DNA of 64,000 bases from Paludisphaera mucosa (GTDB lineage: Bacteria > Planctomycetota > Planctomycetia > Isosphaerales > Isosphaeraceae): NCBI RefSeq assembly GCF_029589435.1, contig NZ_JARRAG010000002.1:3286001-3350000 (forward strand), written 5' to 3'. A model generated the notes under the pieces. That model searched no databases and was not told where the DNA came from. It was given only the letters and a program-made list of their open reading frames with translations. This document shows positions 37,997 to 47,885 of this stretch, in pieces. Every line of letters starts with the position of its first letter. Position 1 is the first letter of the stretch. A program made the position numbers and the translations under genes.

Positions 37997-39748
37997 ATGT
38001 GCCGTCCGAAGGCCGCTCGGATCGCCCCGGGGAAATCGTTGATTCGTCTCGTCGCAGGCTGGTTGTCGTCGATCGCGCTGGGACTGCTCGTCGTCGGGCC
38101 CCTGGCCGCGCTCGGGGTCTGCGCGCTGGTCGATCGCGGGCCGGGCGGCGAGGCCCGCGCGTCCCTCTTCCCCGTCGCGGTCGCGGCGCTCGACCCGTAC
38201 GTCTGGACCTGCCTGCGCAACAGCGCGACGACGGCCGGCCTGGCGACGCTGGCCTCGATGGTCGCCGGCGTCGCGATCGGCCGATTGATCGGCGACCGGG
38301 GGTTTCCCTTTCGAGCCCTCGCCCTCGCCCTGCTCGCGGCGGTCGCGGCGACGCCTCCTGTCGCCCTGGCCCTGGGCGCGTCGAGCCTCGTGGAGGCGAA
38401 CGCCGGGCCGGCCTGGGCCGGCCTGCTCGAACGGGCGGGATCGGCCTCGCGAATCTTGCCGAGCGACTGGGCCTGGCTGGCGTGGCTCGGGGCGGCCGTC
38501 CTCCCGGGCGCGGCGATCGCCGCGCTGGCCTATGCGACGGCCCTCGATCGCCTCGATCCGTCGTGGCGCGACGCCGCCGTGCTGGCCGGCGGCGCGGGGA
38601 CCCGGGGATGGCGACGGCTCGCCTGGCCCCTGCTGCGCCCCGAGATGGGCCGCGTGGGCGGCCTCGTCTTCGCCGCGACGCTGGCCGATCCGGGGCCGCC
38701 GTTGGTCCTCGGACTGCGGCGGTCGCTCGGCTATCAGCTCGTGACCACGGCCTTCGACGACGAGCCCTTCCCGAGGCTCGCCGTGCTGGGCCTGATCGCG
38801 GTCATCATCTGCGCGGCCGCCCGGACGGTCCTCCGGCTTTGGACCGGCCCGTCGCGACGAACGATCACGCTTCGTCGCGACCCCGCCGGGAATCGCGAGC
38901 GATCCGTCGCTTCGCGGGCGCGGACGCTGGCCGTGTTCGCAGCGATGGGCATCCTCGCGGTCCTGGCCGCGGCCCCGCTGGTCGGGCTCGCGACGACGGC
39001 GCCAGCGGGTGCGATCCTCCCACGGCTCTCCGATCCGGCCATGGGTCGGATCTTCGTCCGCTCGCTCGTGCTGGGGCTGGCGGTGGCGGCGCTGACGGCG
39101 GTTTCGGACCGGGTCGTCGGCTGGTTCGAGTCGAGCGCCGGCGGGGCCGCGTCCGGGCGGTTCCGGAGGCTCGCACGGGCCGCCGCGCCGCCTCCCCTGG
39201 TGGCGGGGGTCGTGACCCTGGCCCTTGGCCGGCTGCTGCGGTTGTGGCTGGCGGCGTACCCCGAAGCCGGCCGGTCGGCGTCCGCCCCGGCTGCGCTGGC
39301 CGAGTGGCTGGCCGGCGACCGGCTGCCGCTCGCGGCGGCGACGCTCGCGGTCTGGCTGGCGACCGTGTCGGCGCGGCTCGACGACCGCCGCGAGGGCGAC
39401 GCCTCGGGGGCCGTCCCGGCCCGCTCCCGCCAGGACGGCCGCGTCGAAGCGGGCCGGGGCCGGGCGCGGCGGCGGGCGCGGGCCTCGTCGTACGCGGGGA
39501 GGTGGCGGGCCGCCGCGGCGACGATCGCGACCGCCGCCGTCAACGTCGCGCCGGCCGTGCTGCTGGCTTCCTCGACGCAGGCGGCGACGATCGGCCCGGC
39601 CGTGCTCCTGCTCCGCGAACGGCCCGAGGCCGGCACCGCCCTCGCCGCGACCCTGGCGGCCGTCGTCTGGATCGCCAGCGTCGCGGCGGCGTTCCTCGAC
39701 CCCGTCGCGCGACGAATCGCCTCGACGCCCGGGGCGTCCCGCGACTAG
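37997..39748 (+). CDS. double-length FbpB-like ABC permease
   Basis: 583 aa from ATG 37997, GGAGG 9 bases upstream (TTG 37973 is possible). About ten to twelve membrane segments are visible in two halves, as in FbpB/ThiP-type permeases where two permease units are fused. The first half has an EAA-like coupling loop around [32 protein letters not shown]. The second half (from about 320) has helices such as [21 protein letters not shown], but its matching loop near [22 protein letters not shown] does not resemble an EAA motif. The asymmetry fits the degenerate ATPase next door. Substrate unknown. Confidence 0.82.
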   Translation: MCRPKAARIAPGKSLIRLVAGWLSSIALGLLVVGPLAALGVCALVDRGPGGEARASLFPVAVAALDPYVWTCLRNSATTAGLATLASMVAGVAIGRLIGDRGFPFRALALALLAAVAATPPVALALGASSLVEANAGPAWAGLLERAGSASRILPSDWAWLAWLGAAVLPGAAIAALAYATALDRLDPSWRDAAVLAGGAGTRGWRRLAWPLLRPEMGRVGGLVFAATLADPGPPLVLGLRRSLGYQLVTTAFDDEPFPRLAVLGLIAVIICAAARTVLRLWTGPSRRTITLRRDPAGNRERSVASRARTLAVFAAMGILAVLAAAPLVGLATTAPAGAILPRLSDPAMGRIFVRSLVLGLAVAALTAVSDRVVGWFESSAGGAASGRFRRLARAAAPPPLVAGVVTLALGRLLRLWLAAYPEAGRSASAPAALAEWLAGDRLPLAAATLAVWLATVSARLDDRREGDASGAVPARSRQDGRVEAGRGRARRRARASSYAGRWRAAAATIATAAVNVAPAVLLASSTQAATIGPAVLLLRERPEAGTALAATLAAVVWIASVAAAFLDPVARRIASTPGASRD

Positions 39749-39824
39749 AATCGTGGGGATTCGAAAAACGGGATTTCGCGGGGATTCGGGAGGAGAGGGC
39801 CGGCGCACGGCCCCGGGAGCGACG

Positions 39825-40985
39825 ATGGGAACGGCGAAACTGGCGCTCGAAGACGGCTCGGTTTTCACGGGCCGCTCGTTCGGGGCGCAGGGCGAGATCG
39901 ACGGCGAGGTCGTGTTCAACACGAGCATGACCGGCTATCAGGAGATCCTCACCGACCCGTCGTACCACGGCCAGATCGTGGCGATGACCTATCCCCAGAT
40001 TGGCAACTACGGCGTCAACGCCGCCGACGCCGAGAGCCGCCGCCCCTGGGTCCGCGGCTTCGTCGTCCGCGAGCTGAGCCCGCGGGTCAGCAACTACCGG
40101 TCGGAGTCGTCCCTGGAAGCCTATTTGGCCGAGAACGGCGTCGTGGGCGTCACGGGGATCGACACCCGGGCGCTGGTGCGGCTGACGCGGGTCCAGGGCG
40201 CCCTGCGAGGCATCCTCTCGACGACCGACCTGGACGACGCCTCGCTCGTCGCCAAGGCGCTCAAGAGCCCCGGGCTGGTCGGCCGCGACCTGGCCCGCGA
40301 GGTCATGCCCCGCGAGGCGACCGTCTGGGAGCCGGGCCTGGACCCGTCGTTCCTGTTCGACGCCTCGGGCCGGGGCGGGACGGGGGCGCATCCCGTGGCG
40401 GCCGGCGCCAAACGGCCGCACGTGGTCGCGATGGATTTCGGCATGAAGTGGAACATCCCCCGCCATCTCGTCGACATCGGCTGCCGGGTCACGGTCGTGC
40501 CCGGGTCGACCCCGGCGGAGGGCGTCCTGGAGCACCAGCCCGACGGCGTCTTCCTCTCGAACGGGCCCGGCGACCCCCGCCCGCTCGTCGAGGCCACCGA
40601 CGCCATCAAGGCCCTGATCAAGACCGCCGCCGACTCGCGCGGGATCCCCATCTTCGGCATCTGCCTGGGCCATCAGCTCCTCGGCCAGGCGTTCGGCGCC
40701 CAGACCTTCAAGCTCAAGTTCGGCCACCGGGGGGCGAACCACCCGGTCCGCAACGAGGCCTCGGGGAAGGTCGAGATCACCACCCAGAACCACGGCTTCT
40801 CCGTCGACCCGTCCACGCTCCCCGCCGACGTGATCGCCAGCCACGTCAACCTCAACGACCAGACGCTCGAAGGGCTCCGGCACACCCGCCTGCCCGTCTT
40901 CAGCGTCCAGTACCATCCCGAGGCCTCGGCCGGCCCCCACGACAGCCAGTACCTGTTCGACGAGTTCCGCACCGCCATGGGATGA
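39825..40985 (+). CDS. carA: carbamoyl-phosphate synthase small subunit
   Basis: 386 aa from ATG 39825. It hydrolyses glutamine and hands ammonia to CarB for pyrimidine and arginine synthesis. The N-terminal domain has [32 protein letters not shown] and [13 protein letters not shown]. The C-terminal amidotransferase domain has the nucleophile in [24 protein letters not shown], and the His/Glu pair in [11 protein letters not shown]. Length is normal. carB is not adjacent. It opens the long run of housekeeping genes on this strand. Confidence 0.97.
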   Translation: MGTAKLALEDGSVFTGRSFGAQGEIDGEVVFNTSMTGYQEILTDPSYHGQIVAMTYPQIGNYGVNAADAESRRPWVRGFVVRELSPRVSNYRSESSLEAYLAENGVVGVTGIDTRALVRLTRVQGALRGILSTTDLDDASLVAKALKSPGLVGRDLAREVMPREATVWEPGLDPSFLFDASGRGGTGAHPVAAGAKRPHVVAMDFGMKWNIPRHLVDIGCRVTVVPGSTPAEGVLEHQPDGVFLSNGPGDPRPLVEATDAIKALIKTAADSRGIPIFGICLGHQLLGQAFGAQTFKLKFGHRGANHPVRNEASGKVEITTQNHGFSVDPSTLPADVIASHVNLNDQTLEGLRHTRLPVFSVQYHPEASAGPHDSQYLFDEFRTAMG

Positions 40986-41019
40986 GCCGACGGCCCCGGA
41001 AGGCCGCGGATCCGGCGCA

Positions 41020-41048
41020 TTGACGGGGCCGACCGCGGCGTGTACCTT
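41020..41048 (+). promoter_or_regulatory. probable promoter of purA
   Basis: TTGACG at 41020-41025 and TACCTT at 41043-41048, 17 bases apart, in the 119-base gap between carA and purA. Predicted transcription start is about 50 bases before the purA start codon. Confidence 0.45.
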
Positions 41049-41104
41049 GTGACTTTACGATACCAAGCGACCACCGGGTCGCGGTCTGCTCGGGAGTGTG
41101 CGCC

Positions 41105-42400
41105 GTGGGTTCGACGTGCGTGGTCGGCCTCCAGTGGGGAGACGAGGCCAAGGGCAAGATCGTGGACCTGTTGTGCGACAACCACGACGTGGTGGTCCGC
41201 TATCAGGGGGGCGCGAACGCCGGGCATACGGTCGTCCATGAAGGGGTGACGTACAAGCTCTCGCTGGTCCCGACCGGGATCCTCCGCGATCACGTCCATG
41301 CCGTCATCGCCAACGGGGTGGTGATCCACCCCCCGGCGCTGCTCAAGGAGATGGACGCGCTGCGGGCGCAGGGGGTGAAGTTCGAGGGCCGGCTGCACAT
41401 CAGCGATCGCGCCCACGTCATCCTCCCCTACCACCTCGCCGAGGAGCGGCTCACCGAGGAATCCTCGTCCGCGGCCGACCACCTGGGGACGACCCGCCGG
41501 GGGATCGGCCCCTGCTACAAGGACAAGGTCGGCCGGGTCCACGGCGTCCGCGTCGCCGACCTGTACCGGCCGGCCGAGTTCCGCGAGCGGCTCAAGCGGA
41601 TCGTCGACTACAAGAACCGGCTGCTGACGGCGATGCTCCCCGACTTCGAGCCCTTCGACGACGAGCGGGTGGCGGATGAGTACCTGATCCACGCCGAGCA
41701 GCTCCATTCCTTCGTCTGCGACGCCACCTCCAAGCTGCACGAGGCCGTCGCCCAGGGCCGTCGGCTGATGTTCGAGGGGGCCCAGGGCTCGCTGCTCGAC
41801 GTCGACCACGGCAGCTACCCGTACGTGACCAGCTCCAGCAGCAGCGCCGTGGGGACCGCCCCGGGCTCGGGCGTGCCGGCGCGGTTCATCGACCGCTGGA
41901 TCGGCGTCGTCAAGGCGTACACCACCCGGGTCGGCGGCGGGCCCTTCCCCACCGAGCAGGACAACGAGATCGGCGAGCGGATCCGGCGCATCGGCCGCGA
42001 GTACGGGACGGTCACCGGCCGCCCCCGGCGTTGCGGCTGGTTCGACGCCGTCGCCACCGGCTATTCGGCCCGGGTGAGCGGCTCGACCGAGATCGCCGTC
42101 ATGCTGCTGGACGTCCTCAGCGGGCTCGAGGAGCTGAAGGTCGCCGTCTCGTACGAGCGGGACGGCCGGAAGGTCGACGTCCTGCCGGCCTCGCTGGCCG
42201 ACCTGGAACGCTGCCGGCCGGTCTACGAGACCCTGCCGGGCTGGACCGAGGACCTGACGGCCGCCCGGAAGTGGGACGACCTGCCCAAAAACGCGAAAGA
42301 CTACGTCGAATTCCTGGGCCGCGTCGTGGGCGTGCCGGCGTCGATCGTCTCCGTCGGCCCCGATCGCAGCCAGACGATCCTGGTCCCGCGGGATCGGTGA
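41105..42400 (+). CDS. purA: adenylosuccinate synthetase
   Basis: 431 aa. GTG 41105 is preferred over GTG 41096 because GGGAG ends 8 bases before it; the product then starts MGSTCVVGLQWGDEAKGK, as in other PurA proteins. It condenses IMP and aspartate using GTP, the first step to AMP. Landmarks are the P-loop-like WGDEAKGKIVDLL, the GANAGHTVV segment, GTTRRGIGPCYKDK, the Asp-binding TTRVGGGPFPTE and the base-binding end SVGPDRSQTI. Length is typical. It appears to start a transcript that includes uppS and cdsA. Confidence 0.97.
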   Translation: MGSTCVVGLQWGDEAKGKIVDLLCDNHDVVVRYQGGANAGHTVVHEGVTYKLSLVPTGILRDHVHAVIANGVVIHPPALLKEMDALRAQGVKFEGRLHISDRAHVILPYHLAEERLTEESSSAADHLGTTRRGIGPCYKDKVGRVHGVRVADLYRPAEFRERLKRIVDYKNRLLTAMLPDFEPFDDERVADEYLIHAEQLHSFVCDATSKLHEAVAQGRRLMFEGAQGSLLDVDHGSYPYVTSSSSSAVGTAPGSGVPARFIDRWIGVVKAYTTRVGGGPFPTEQDNEIGERIRRIGREYGTVTGRPRRCGWFDAVATGYSARVSGSTEIAVMLLDVLSGLEELKVAVSYERDGRKVDVLPASLADLERCRPVYETLPGWTEDLTAARKWDDLPKNAKDYVEFLGRVVGVPASIVSVGPDRSQTILVPRDR

Positions 42401-42488
42401 GGGAACGATCGCGGCTCGCCGCTTCGCGCGATCCCGTAGCGTCGCCGACGGCAAGGATTCCCCGGACGGAATGGGCTCAAGACGACCT

Positions 42489-43301
42489 ATGCGAGCAGAC
42501 GACCGACCGCCGCTGAACATCACCGACGAGGGCCGGGCGCGGCTGGAAGCCTGGGGCCTCAGGCCCGAGCAGCTCCCCCGCCACGTCGCGATCATCATGG
42601 ACGGCAACGGCCGGTGGGCGCAGGCCCGGGGCTTCCCCCGGATCGTCGGCCACCGCCGCGGCATCCAGAGCGTCCGGTCGGTCGTCGAGGAGGGCGTCCG
42701 GCTGGGGCTCGAACAGCTCACGCTCTACTGCCTCTCGGTCGAGAACTGGAAGCGGCCCCCGCGCGAGCTGCGGTTCCTGATGCGGCTGCTTCGGCACTTC
42801 CTGGTCGCCGAGCGCGCCGAGCTGATGGAGCAGAACGTCCGGGTGTGCATGATCGGCCGCCGCGAAGGGCTCCCGCCGGAGGTCCTGGCCGAGATGGACC
42901 GGACGACCGCGGAGACCGCCGGCAACGGCGGGATGACCCTGCGCCTCGCCATCAATTACGGCGGCCGGACCGAGATCCTCGACGCCGCGCGACGGATCGC
43001 CGAGGACGTCCGCGCCGGCCGGCTCGACCCCGCATCGCTCGACGAGGCGACCTTCGCCGGCTACCTGGAGACGGCCGGGGCCGACGACCCCGACCTGTTG
43101 ATCCGGACCGCGGGCGAGATGCGGATCAGCAACTTCCTGCTCTGGCAGGTCTCGTACACGGAACTCTGGGTCACGCCCACGCTCTGGCCCGACTTCCGGG
43201 GCGGCGACCTGCTCCAGGCCTGCGCCGACTTCGCCGGCCGCGAGCGGAAGTTCGGCGGCCTGCCGGCCTCCTCGCTGGCCGCGGGGACCTCCGCGGGTTA
43301 A
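42489..43301 (+). CDS. uppS: isoprenyl transferase (undecaprenyl diphosphate synthase)
   Basis: 270 aa from ATG 42489; ATG 42471 would add six residues. It builds long cis-polyprenyl diphosphate, the lipid carrier for cell-wall and surface glycans. Diagnostic segments are IIMDGNGRWAQARGFPRIVGHRRG (catalytic Asp and diphosphate-binding), LTLYCLSVENWKRP, RLAINYGGRTEILDA and LLIRTAGEMRISNFLLWQVSYTEL. It follows purA by about 90 bases and precedes cdsA by about 100, a common uppS-cdsA pairing. Confidence 0.96.
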   Translation: MRADDRPPLNITDEGRARLEAWGLRPEQLPRHVAIIMDGNGRWAQARGFPRIVGHRRGIQSVRSVVEEGVRLGLEQLTLYCLSVENWKRPPRELRFLMRLLRHFLVAERAELMEQNVRVCMIGRREGLPPEVLAEMDRTTAETAGNGGMTLRLAINYGGRTEILDAARRIAEDVRAGRLDPASLDEATFAGYLETAGADDPDLLIRTAGEMRISNFLLWQVSYTELWVTPTLWPDFRGGDLLQACADFAGRERKFGGLPASSLAAGTSAG

Positions 43302-43400
43302 AGTGGATCCGTCTCGCGACCGCGCTGGGGCTCCTCATTCCGCGCCGACGTGGAACGCGGCCTCCCCCATCCCGGAACCCTCTGGAACCCGCTGGGATTC

Positions 43401-44309
43401 ATGCTCCGCACCCGCGTCGTCAGCGGCGTCCTGATCGTCGCCGCATTGGTCCTGGTCCTCTACGTCGACCAGTCACTGGCCCCCTGGTTCCCCCTCTGGT
43501 TCGTGCTCTCGGCGCTCGTCATGGGGGCGACGGCCTGGGAGTTGATCGGGCTCATGGCGCACACCCCGGCCCGCCCGTCCGCCGCGGTCGTGGGGGGCGG
43601 TCTCCTGGCGATCCTGGCCGCCGACTGGGTCCCCCACATCTCGCAGTTCTGCCAAACGTCCGATCCCATCTCCGGGATCGTGCTCGACCCGGGTGCGGCC
43701 ATCAGCGTCTTCGCCTGGCCTTTTTTGAGCTTCACGGCCGTGCTGATGGCGACGTTCGTCGTCGAGAGCCTGAAATACGACCAGCCCGGTCGCTCCATGG
43801 CCGCGATCGCCGGGACGCTGCTGGTCGTCGCCTACGTGGGGATCCTGGGCAGCTTCATGGTCCAGATGCGCTGGCTCGACGGCTGCAAGCACGGATTACT
43901 CCCCTTGGCGTTCCTCATCGCCACGGCCAAGGGGGCGGACGTCGGCGCCTATACGTTCGGCCGGCTCGTGGGACGTCGCAAACTCTGGCCGGCGATCAGC
44001 CCCAACAAAACGATCGAAGGCGCGGTGGGGGGCCTGATCTTCTCGACCGCCGCCGCCCTGATCGTCGAGGCCGTCGCCCGCCGACTGGGGATCACCGGCC
44101 TGAGCTGGCCGGGCGCGCTCGGTTTCGGGTTGGTTCTCGGGGTCGTCGCCCAGGTCGGCGACCTGATGGAGTCGCTGATCAAGCGCGACTGCGGTCGCAA
44201 GGACGCCTCGGCGACGGTCCCCGGCTTCGGGGGGGTCCTCGACGTCCTCGATTCGCTCCTCTTCGGCGCGCCGGTCGCCTATGGATTGTGGGCCTGCCTG
44301 GGCCCATGA
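43401..44309 (+). CDS. cdsA: phosphatidate cytidylyltransferase
   Basis: 302 aa from ATG 43401, with GTG 43350 upstream as a less likely start. It makes CDP-diacylglycerol for phospholipid synthesis in the inner membrane. About eight helices are visible, and the family signature lies near the C-terminus: SPNKTIEGAVGG, then LMESLIKRDCGRKDASATVPGFGGVLDVLD. In the usual signature PGHGG and LDRxD are found where this protein has PGFGG and LDVLD, two changes in or near the active site. The context after uppS supports the assignment. Confidence 0.92.
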   Translation: MLRTRVVSGVLIVAALVLVLYVDQSLAPWFPLWFVLSALVMGATAWELIGLMAHTPARPSAAVVGGGLLAILAADWVPHISQFCQTSDPISGIVLDPGAAISVFAWPFLSFTAVLMATFVVESLKYDQPGRSMAAIAGTLLVVAYVGILGSFMVQMRWLDGCKHGLLPLAFLIATAKGADVGAYTFGRLVGRRKLWPAISPNKTIEGAVGGLIFSTAAALIVEAVARRLGITGLSWPGALGFGLVLGVVAQVGDLMESLIKRDCGRKDASATVPGFGGVLDVLDSLLFGAPVAYGLWACLGP

Positions 44310-44337
44310 ACGAAAATTCATCTTGATCCGGGCCGTA

Positions 44338-44365
44338 TTGTTTTCGTCCCTCGTATTGGTAGCAT
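44338..44365 (+). promoter_or_regulatory. possible promoter of phoH
   Basis: TTGTTT at 44338-44343 and TAGCAT at 44360-44365, 16 bases apart, in an AT-richer patch of the 142-base gap after cdsA. Confidence 0.35.
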
Positions 44366-44451
44366 AGTTTCGGAGGGGGACCGGCCGGGCCGGGCGCGAG
44401 TCGCGTGGGATTCGGGCCGTCGTGATCGCTTGGGCCGGTGAAAGGGGAGGT

Positions 44452-45480
44452 ATGCCAGAAGTCACCATAGCGCTCGAGGGCCAGAACGAGGAACTCGCGG
44501 TCTTCGGCAGCCGCGACCAGCATCTCCGGCAGATTCGCGACGCGCTCGGGGTGAAAGTTCTGGCTCGGCACGGCGAGCTTCGCATCGAGGGCGATCCGGC
44601 CCGCGTCGAGCAGGCGCGGGAGATCTTCGAGGGCCTTCGTTCCCTCTTCCGCGTGCGGCGGACGATCCTCTCGGCCGACGTCGCCGACCTGATCGACAAG
44701 ATCGTCCACGTGCCCGACGAAGGGTCCGGGACGGTCGAGATCCGCGAGGGGAACCGCGTCGTGCGACCCCGGACGGGGGGCCAGAACCGCTACCTCCAGG
44801 CCCTCCGCGACAACGCCCTGGTCCTCTGCATCGGCCCCGCCGGGACGGGCAAGACCTACCTGGCGGTCTCCACGGCCGTCTCCGCCCTGCGACAGGGCCG
44901 GATCAAGAAGATCGTGCTGGTGCGGCCGGCCGTCGAGGCGGGCGAGCACCTGGGCTTCCTGCCGGGCGACCTGGAGGCCAAGATCAACCCCTACCTCCGC
45001 CCGCTGCTCGACGCCCTGCACGACCTGATGCCTTACGATCAGATCCGCCGCTACATGGACAACGACCTGATCGAGATCGCCCCCCTGGCCTACATGCGGG
45101 GCCGCACGCTCAACGATTCCGTGATCATCCTCGACGAGGGCCAGAACGCCACGACGTCGCAGATGAAGATGTTCCTGACCCGCATGGGCCAGAACTCGCG
45201 GATCATCGTCACCGGCGACGTCACCCAGGTCGACCTGCCCCCGGGCGCGAAGAGCGGCCTGGCCGACGCCGTCGAACGGCTGTCCCGGGTGCCCGGCGTC
45301 GCCGCCGTGATGCTCGACCGGACCGACATCGTCCGGCACCCGCTCGTCCAGGCGATCGTCGACGCCTACGAGGCCGTCGAGGTGATCCCCGCCGAGCTGG
45401 AAGAACGGCTCGGCAAGCCCCCGCGGGCCCCCGCCGAGCCCCCCCCCGCCCCGGCGTCCGTGGCCGGAGAGGCGGGGTGA
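44452..45480 (+). CDS. PhoH-like ATPase
   Basis: 342 aa from ATG 44452. The purine stretch AAAGGGGAGG stops only one base before it; AAAGG would then be the ribosome site, or translation begins at GTG 44422. After a KH-like N-terminal part (RQIRDALGVKVLARHGELRIEGD) comes the PhoH ATPase: Walker A GPAGTGKTYLA, then LVRPAVEAGEHLGFLPGD, Walker B VIILDEGQNATTSQMKMFLTR and VTGDVTQVDLP. PhoH proteins are linked to RNA metabolism and typically stand beside ybeY, as here with one gene between. Confidence 0.95.
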   Translation: MPEVTIALEGQNEELAVFGSRDQHLRQIRDALGVKVLARHGELRIEGDPARVEQAREIFEGLRSLFRVRRTILSADVADLIDKIVHVPDEGSGTVEIREGNRVVRPRTGGQNRYLQALRDNALVLCIGPAGTGKTYLAVSTAVSALRQGRIKKIVLVRPAVEAGEHLGFLPGDLEAKINPYLRPLLDALHDLMPYDQIRRYMDNDLIEIAPLAYMRGRTLNDSVIILDEGQNATTSQMKMFLTRMGQNSRIIVTGDVTQVDLPPGAKSGLADAVERLSRVPGVAAVMLDRTDIVRHPLVQAIVDAYEAVEVIPAELEERLGKPPRAPAEPPPAPASVAGEAG

Positions 45481-45642
45481 CGCCGTGAACCACCTCTCCC
45501 CCCGCCCTGATCGAGTCTTCGTCGGCAAGGCCGACGACCCGCCTACGGGATCGTTCCAAGTGCGCTCGAGGCCGCGTGGCCCCGACGCCGAACTGCGCGG
45601 CGCGCCCTCGTGCGACGACCGCGGCGATTCGAGTCGCCATCC

Positions 45643-47883
45643 ATGAGCATCGGTAAACGGCGCCCGAAGCCGAATCGGGCGCAATTGCGATCCTTCCCGA
45701 GCGTCACGCTCCAGCAGAACCGCACCGCGAGGCAGCGGGCCCGCATCGTGAGCTTCTCGCTGATCGCGCTGACGGTCCTCGTCACCTCGGCGATCGTCCA
45801 CGGCTCCGGCCCGCCGTTCGTCTACCGCCTGGGCCAGCGCCCGGAGCGAGAGATCCGCGTCAAGGTCAAGGAGTTCCGGATCCGGAACCAGACCAAGACC
45901 AGCAACGAGCGCCAGGCCGCGGCCGACCAGGTCCCCCTGGTCATGATCAACGACCCGGCCCCGATCAAGGACCTGGCCGAACGGCTCGACGACCTGACGG
46001 TCACGATCGCCAAGTCCCAGCACTACGAGGACGTCGACCCGACGGTCGTCTCGACCTGGAAGCTCAAGCGCGAGGCCTATCTCGACGTCAAGGCGGCCAC
46101 CGACACCCCCCAGCGCCGCGACAACCTGCACGTCCAGATCGCCAAGGCGTTCGCCCCCCTGCTGGACGCCGGCGTGCTCGGTCCCGGGGCCCTGCCCCGC
46201 AACGAGGAATCGAGCCGGACGCTGGCGATCCGCGACGTCGGCCAGTCGGCCGACGAGGCCCGCATCTTCCCCCGCGAGCGCGTGGTCCCTGAGCGGATCG
46301 TCAAGCCCGACGGACCGGTCGCCAAGGAGTTCGTGGCGGCGTTCACCCCCAGCCGCGTCGGCGAGACCCTGTTCCAACTGGTCGCCGACCGCCTCGACGG
46401 CCGCCCCACCCTGTCGTTCGACCAGGAGGAGACCGCCCGCCTCCGCGAGATCGCCCGCAACGCCGTGGGCGAGAAATACGACCCTTTCCGCGAGGGCCAG
46501 GTGCTCGTCGAGCAGGGCCAGGCCATCGGCGAGGAGCAGCTCATCCTGCTGCGCATGGAGCACGACACCGCCATCTCCGAGCTGACCTACGGCGAGAAGT
46601 TTCAGCGCGCCCTCGGCGTGCTGGCCCTGGTCTCGTCGCTCTTCATCCTGGCCGGCTTCTACGTCGCCCGCCACGAGCGCCGGATCGCCTCGGACCTGGG
46701 GCGGATCGCCATGCTCTGCGCCCTGGTCGTGCTCTGCGTCGGCGTCGTCCGCTTGCTGGCGAACCAGGCCTGGAACGCGGAGTTGATCCCGGTGGCCGCG
46801 GCGGCCATGATTCTGGCGATCGCCTACAACCCGAATTTCGGCCTGATGGCGACCTTCGCCCTCTCGATCCTGACGTGCATGGCCCTGGGGACCGGGATCT
46901 CCCACTTCCTGATCCTCCTGGGGGGGACGGCCGCCGGCGTGCTCGGCCTGAACGACGTGCGGACGCGGACCAAGCTGATCAAGGTGGGGGCGACCTCGGC
47001 CGCGGTCTACCTGATCCTGACCTGGGCCGCCGGCCTCTGGGAGCACCAGCCGATCGAGCTGATCCGCAGCGACGGCCTCTGGCGCGCGGGGTGGGGGCTG
47101 ATGGCGGGCTTCTTCATGGGCGGCAGCCTGCCGTTCCTGGAGAACGCCTTCGGGATCGTCACCGGCATCAGCCTGCTGGAGCTGGGCGACAACACCCACC
47201 CCCTGCTCCAGGAGCTGGTCCGGCGCGCCCCGGGGACGCACAACCACTCGATCACCGTCGGCGCGATCGCCGAGGCGGCGGCCGAGCGGATCGGGGCCAA
47301 CGGCCTGCTGGTGCGGATCGGGGCCTACTTCCACGACATCGGCAAGATGCTCAAGCCCCACTATTTCATCGAGAACCAGGTGGGCTCGACGAACCGCCAC
47401 GCCAACCTCGCGCCGGCGATGAGCACGCTGATCATCATCGGCCACGTCAAGGACGGCGTCGACCTGGGCCGGCAGCACCACCTGCCCGAGCGGATCATCG
47501 ACCTGATCGAGCAGCACCACGGCACGACCCTGGTCGAGTACTTCTACCACGAGGCCAACCGCCGCAACGGCGGCAACCCCGACGCCGCGGTGGTCCAGGA
47601 GAGCGCCTTCCGCTATCCCGGGCCCAAGCCCCAGACCAAGGAGGCCGGCATCCTGATGATGTCGGACTGCGTGGAGAGCGCCAGCCGGACCCTCTCCGAA
47701 CCGACGCCGTCGCGGATCGAAGGTTTGGTGAGCGAGCTGATCGACAAGCGGCTGCGCGACGGCCAGTTCGACGAGTCGGGCCTCACGCTCCGCGAGATCG
47801 CCGAGATCCGCGACAGCCTGATCAAGTCCCTGATCGGCATCTACCACGGCCGCGTCAAGTATCCCGAGCAGAGGACCGCCTGA
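45643..47883 (+). CDS. 7TMR-HD family membrane phosphodiesterase, PgpH-like
   Basis: 746 aa from ATG 45643. One helix near residue 40 is followed by an outside domain of about 260 residues (7TMR-HDED type), then seven helices from about 325 (ALGVLALVSSLFILAGFYVA to FMGGSLPFLENAFGIVTG), then a cytoplasmic HD domain. Metal ligands are seen in GTHNHSITVGAIAEAAAE, YFHDIGKMLKP and DLIEQHHGTTLVEYF. This is the architecture of PgpH, which degrades cyclic di-AMP. It sits between phoH and ybeY, the conserved order in many bacteria. Confidence 0.94.
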   Translation: MSIGKRRPKPNRAQLRSFPSVTLQQNRTARQRARIVSFSLIALTVLVTSAIVHGSGPPFVYRLGQRPEREIRVKVKEFRIRNQTKTSNERQAAADQVPLVMINDPAPIKDLAERLDDLTVTIAKSQHYEDVDPTVVSTWKLKREAYLDVKAATDTPQRRDNLHVQIAKAFAPLLDAGVLGPGALPRNEESSRTLAIRDVGQSADEARIFPRERVVPERIVKPDGPVAKEFVAAFTPSRVGETLFQLVADRLDGRPTLSFDQEETARLREIARNAVGEKYDPFREGQVLVEQGQAIGEEQLILLRMEHDTAISELTYGEKFQRALGVLALVSSLFILAGFYVARHERRIASDLGRIAMLCALVVLCVGVVRLLANQAWNAELIPVAAAAMILAIAYNPNFGLMATFALSILTCMALGTGISHFLILLGGTAAGVLGLNDVRTRTKLIKVGATSAAVYLILTWAAGLWEHQPIELIRSDGLWRAGWGLMAGFFMGGSLPFLENAFGIVTGISLLELGDNTHPLLQELVRRAPGTHNHSITVGAIAEAAAERIGANGLLVRIGAYFHDIGKMLKPHYFIENQVGSTNRHANLAPAMSTLIIIGHVKDGVDLGRQHHLPERIIDLIEQHHGTTLVEYFYHEANRRNGGNPDAAVVQESAFRYPGPKPQTKEAGILMMSDCVESASRTLSEPTPSRIEGLVSELIDKRLRDGQFDESGLTLREIAEIRDSLIKSLIGIYHGRVKYPEQRTA

Positions 47884-47885
47884 CC

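Noticed and set aside
44179-47847. 1222-residue open frame on the minus strand
   Set aside because: It is antisense to phoH, the 7TM-HD gene and ends of others; its composition (V, G, D, R rich) is that of a complementary-strand shadow in GC-rich DNA.
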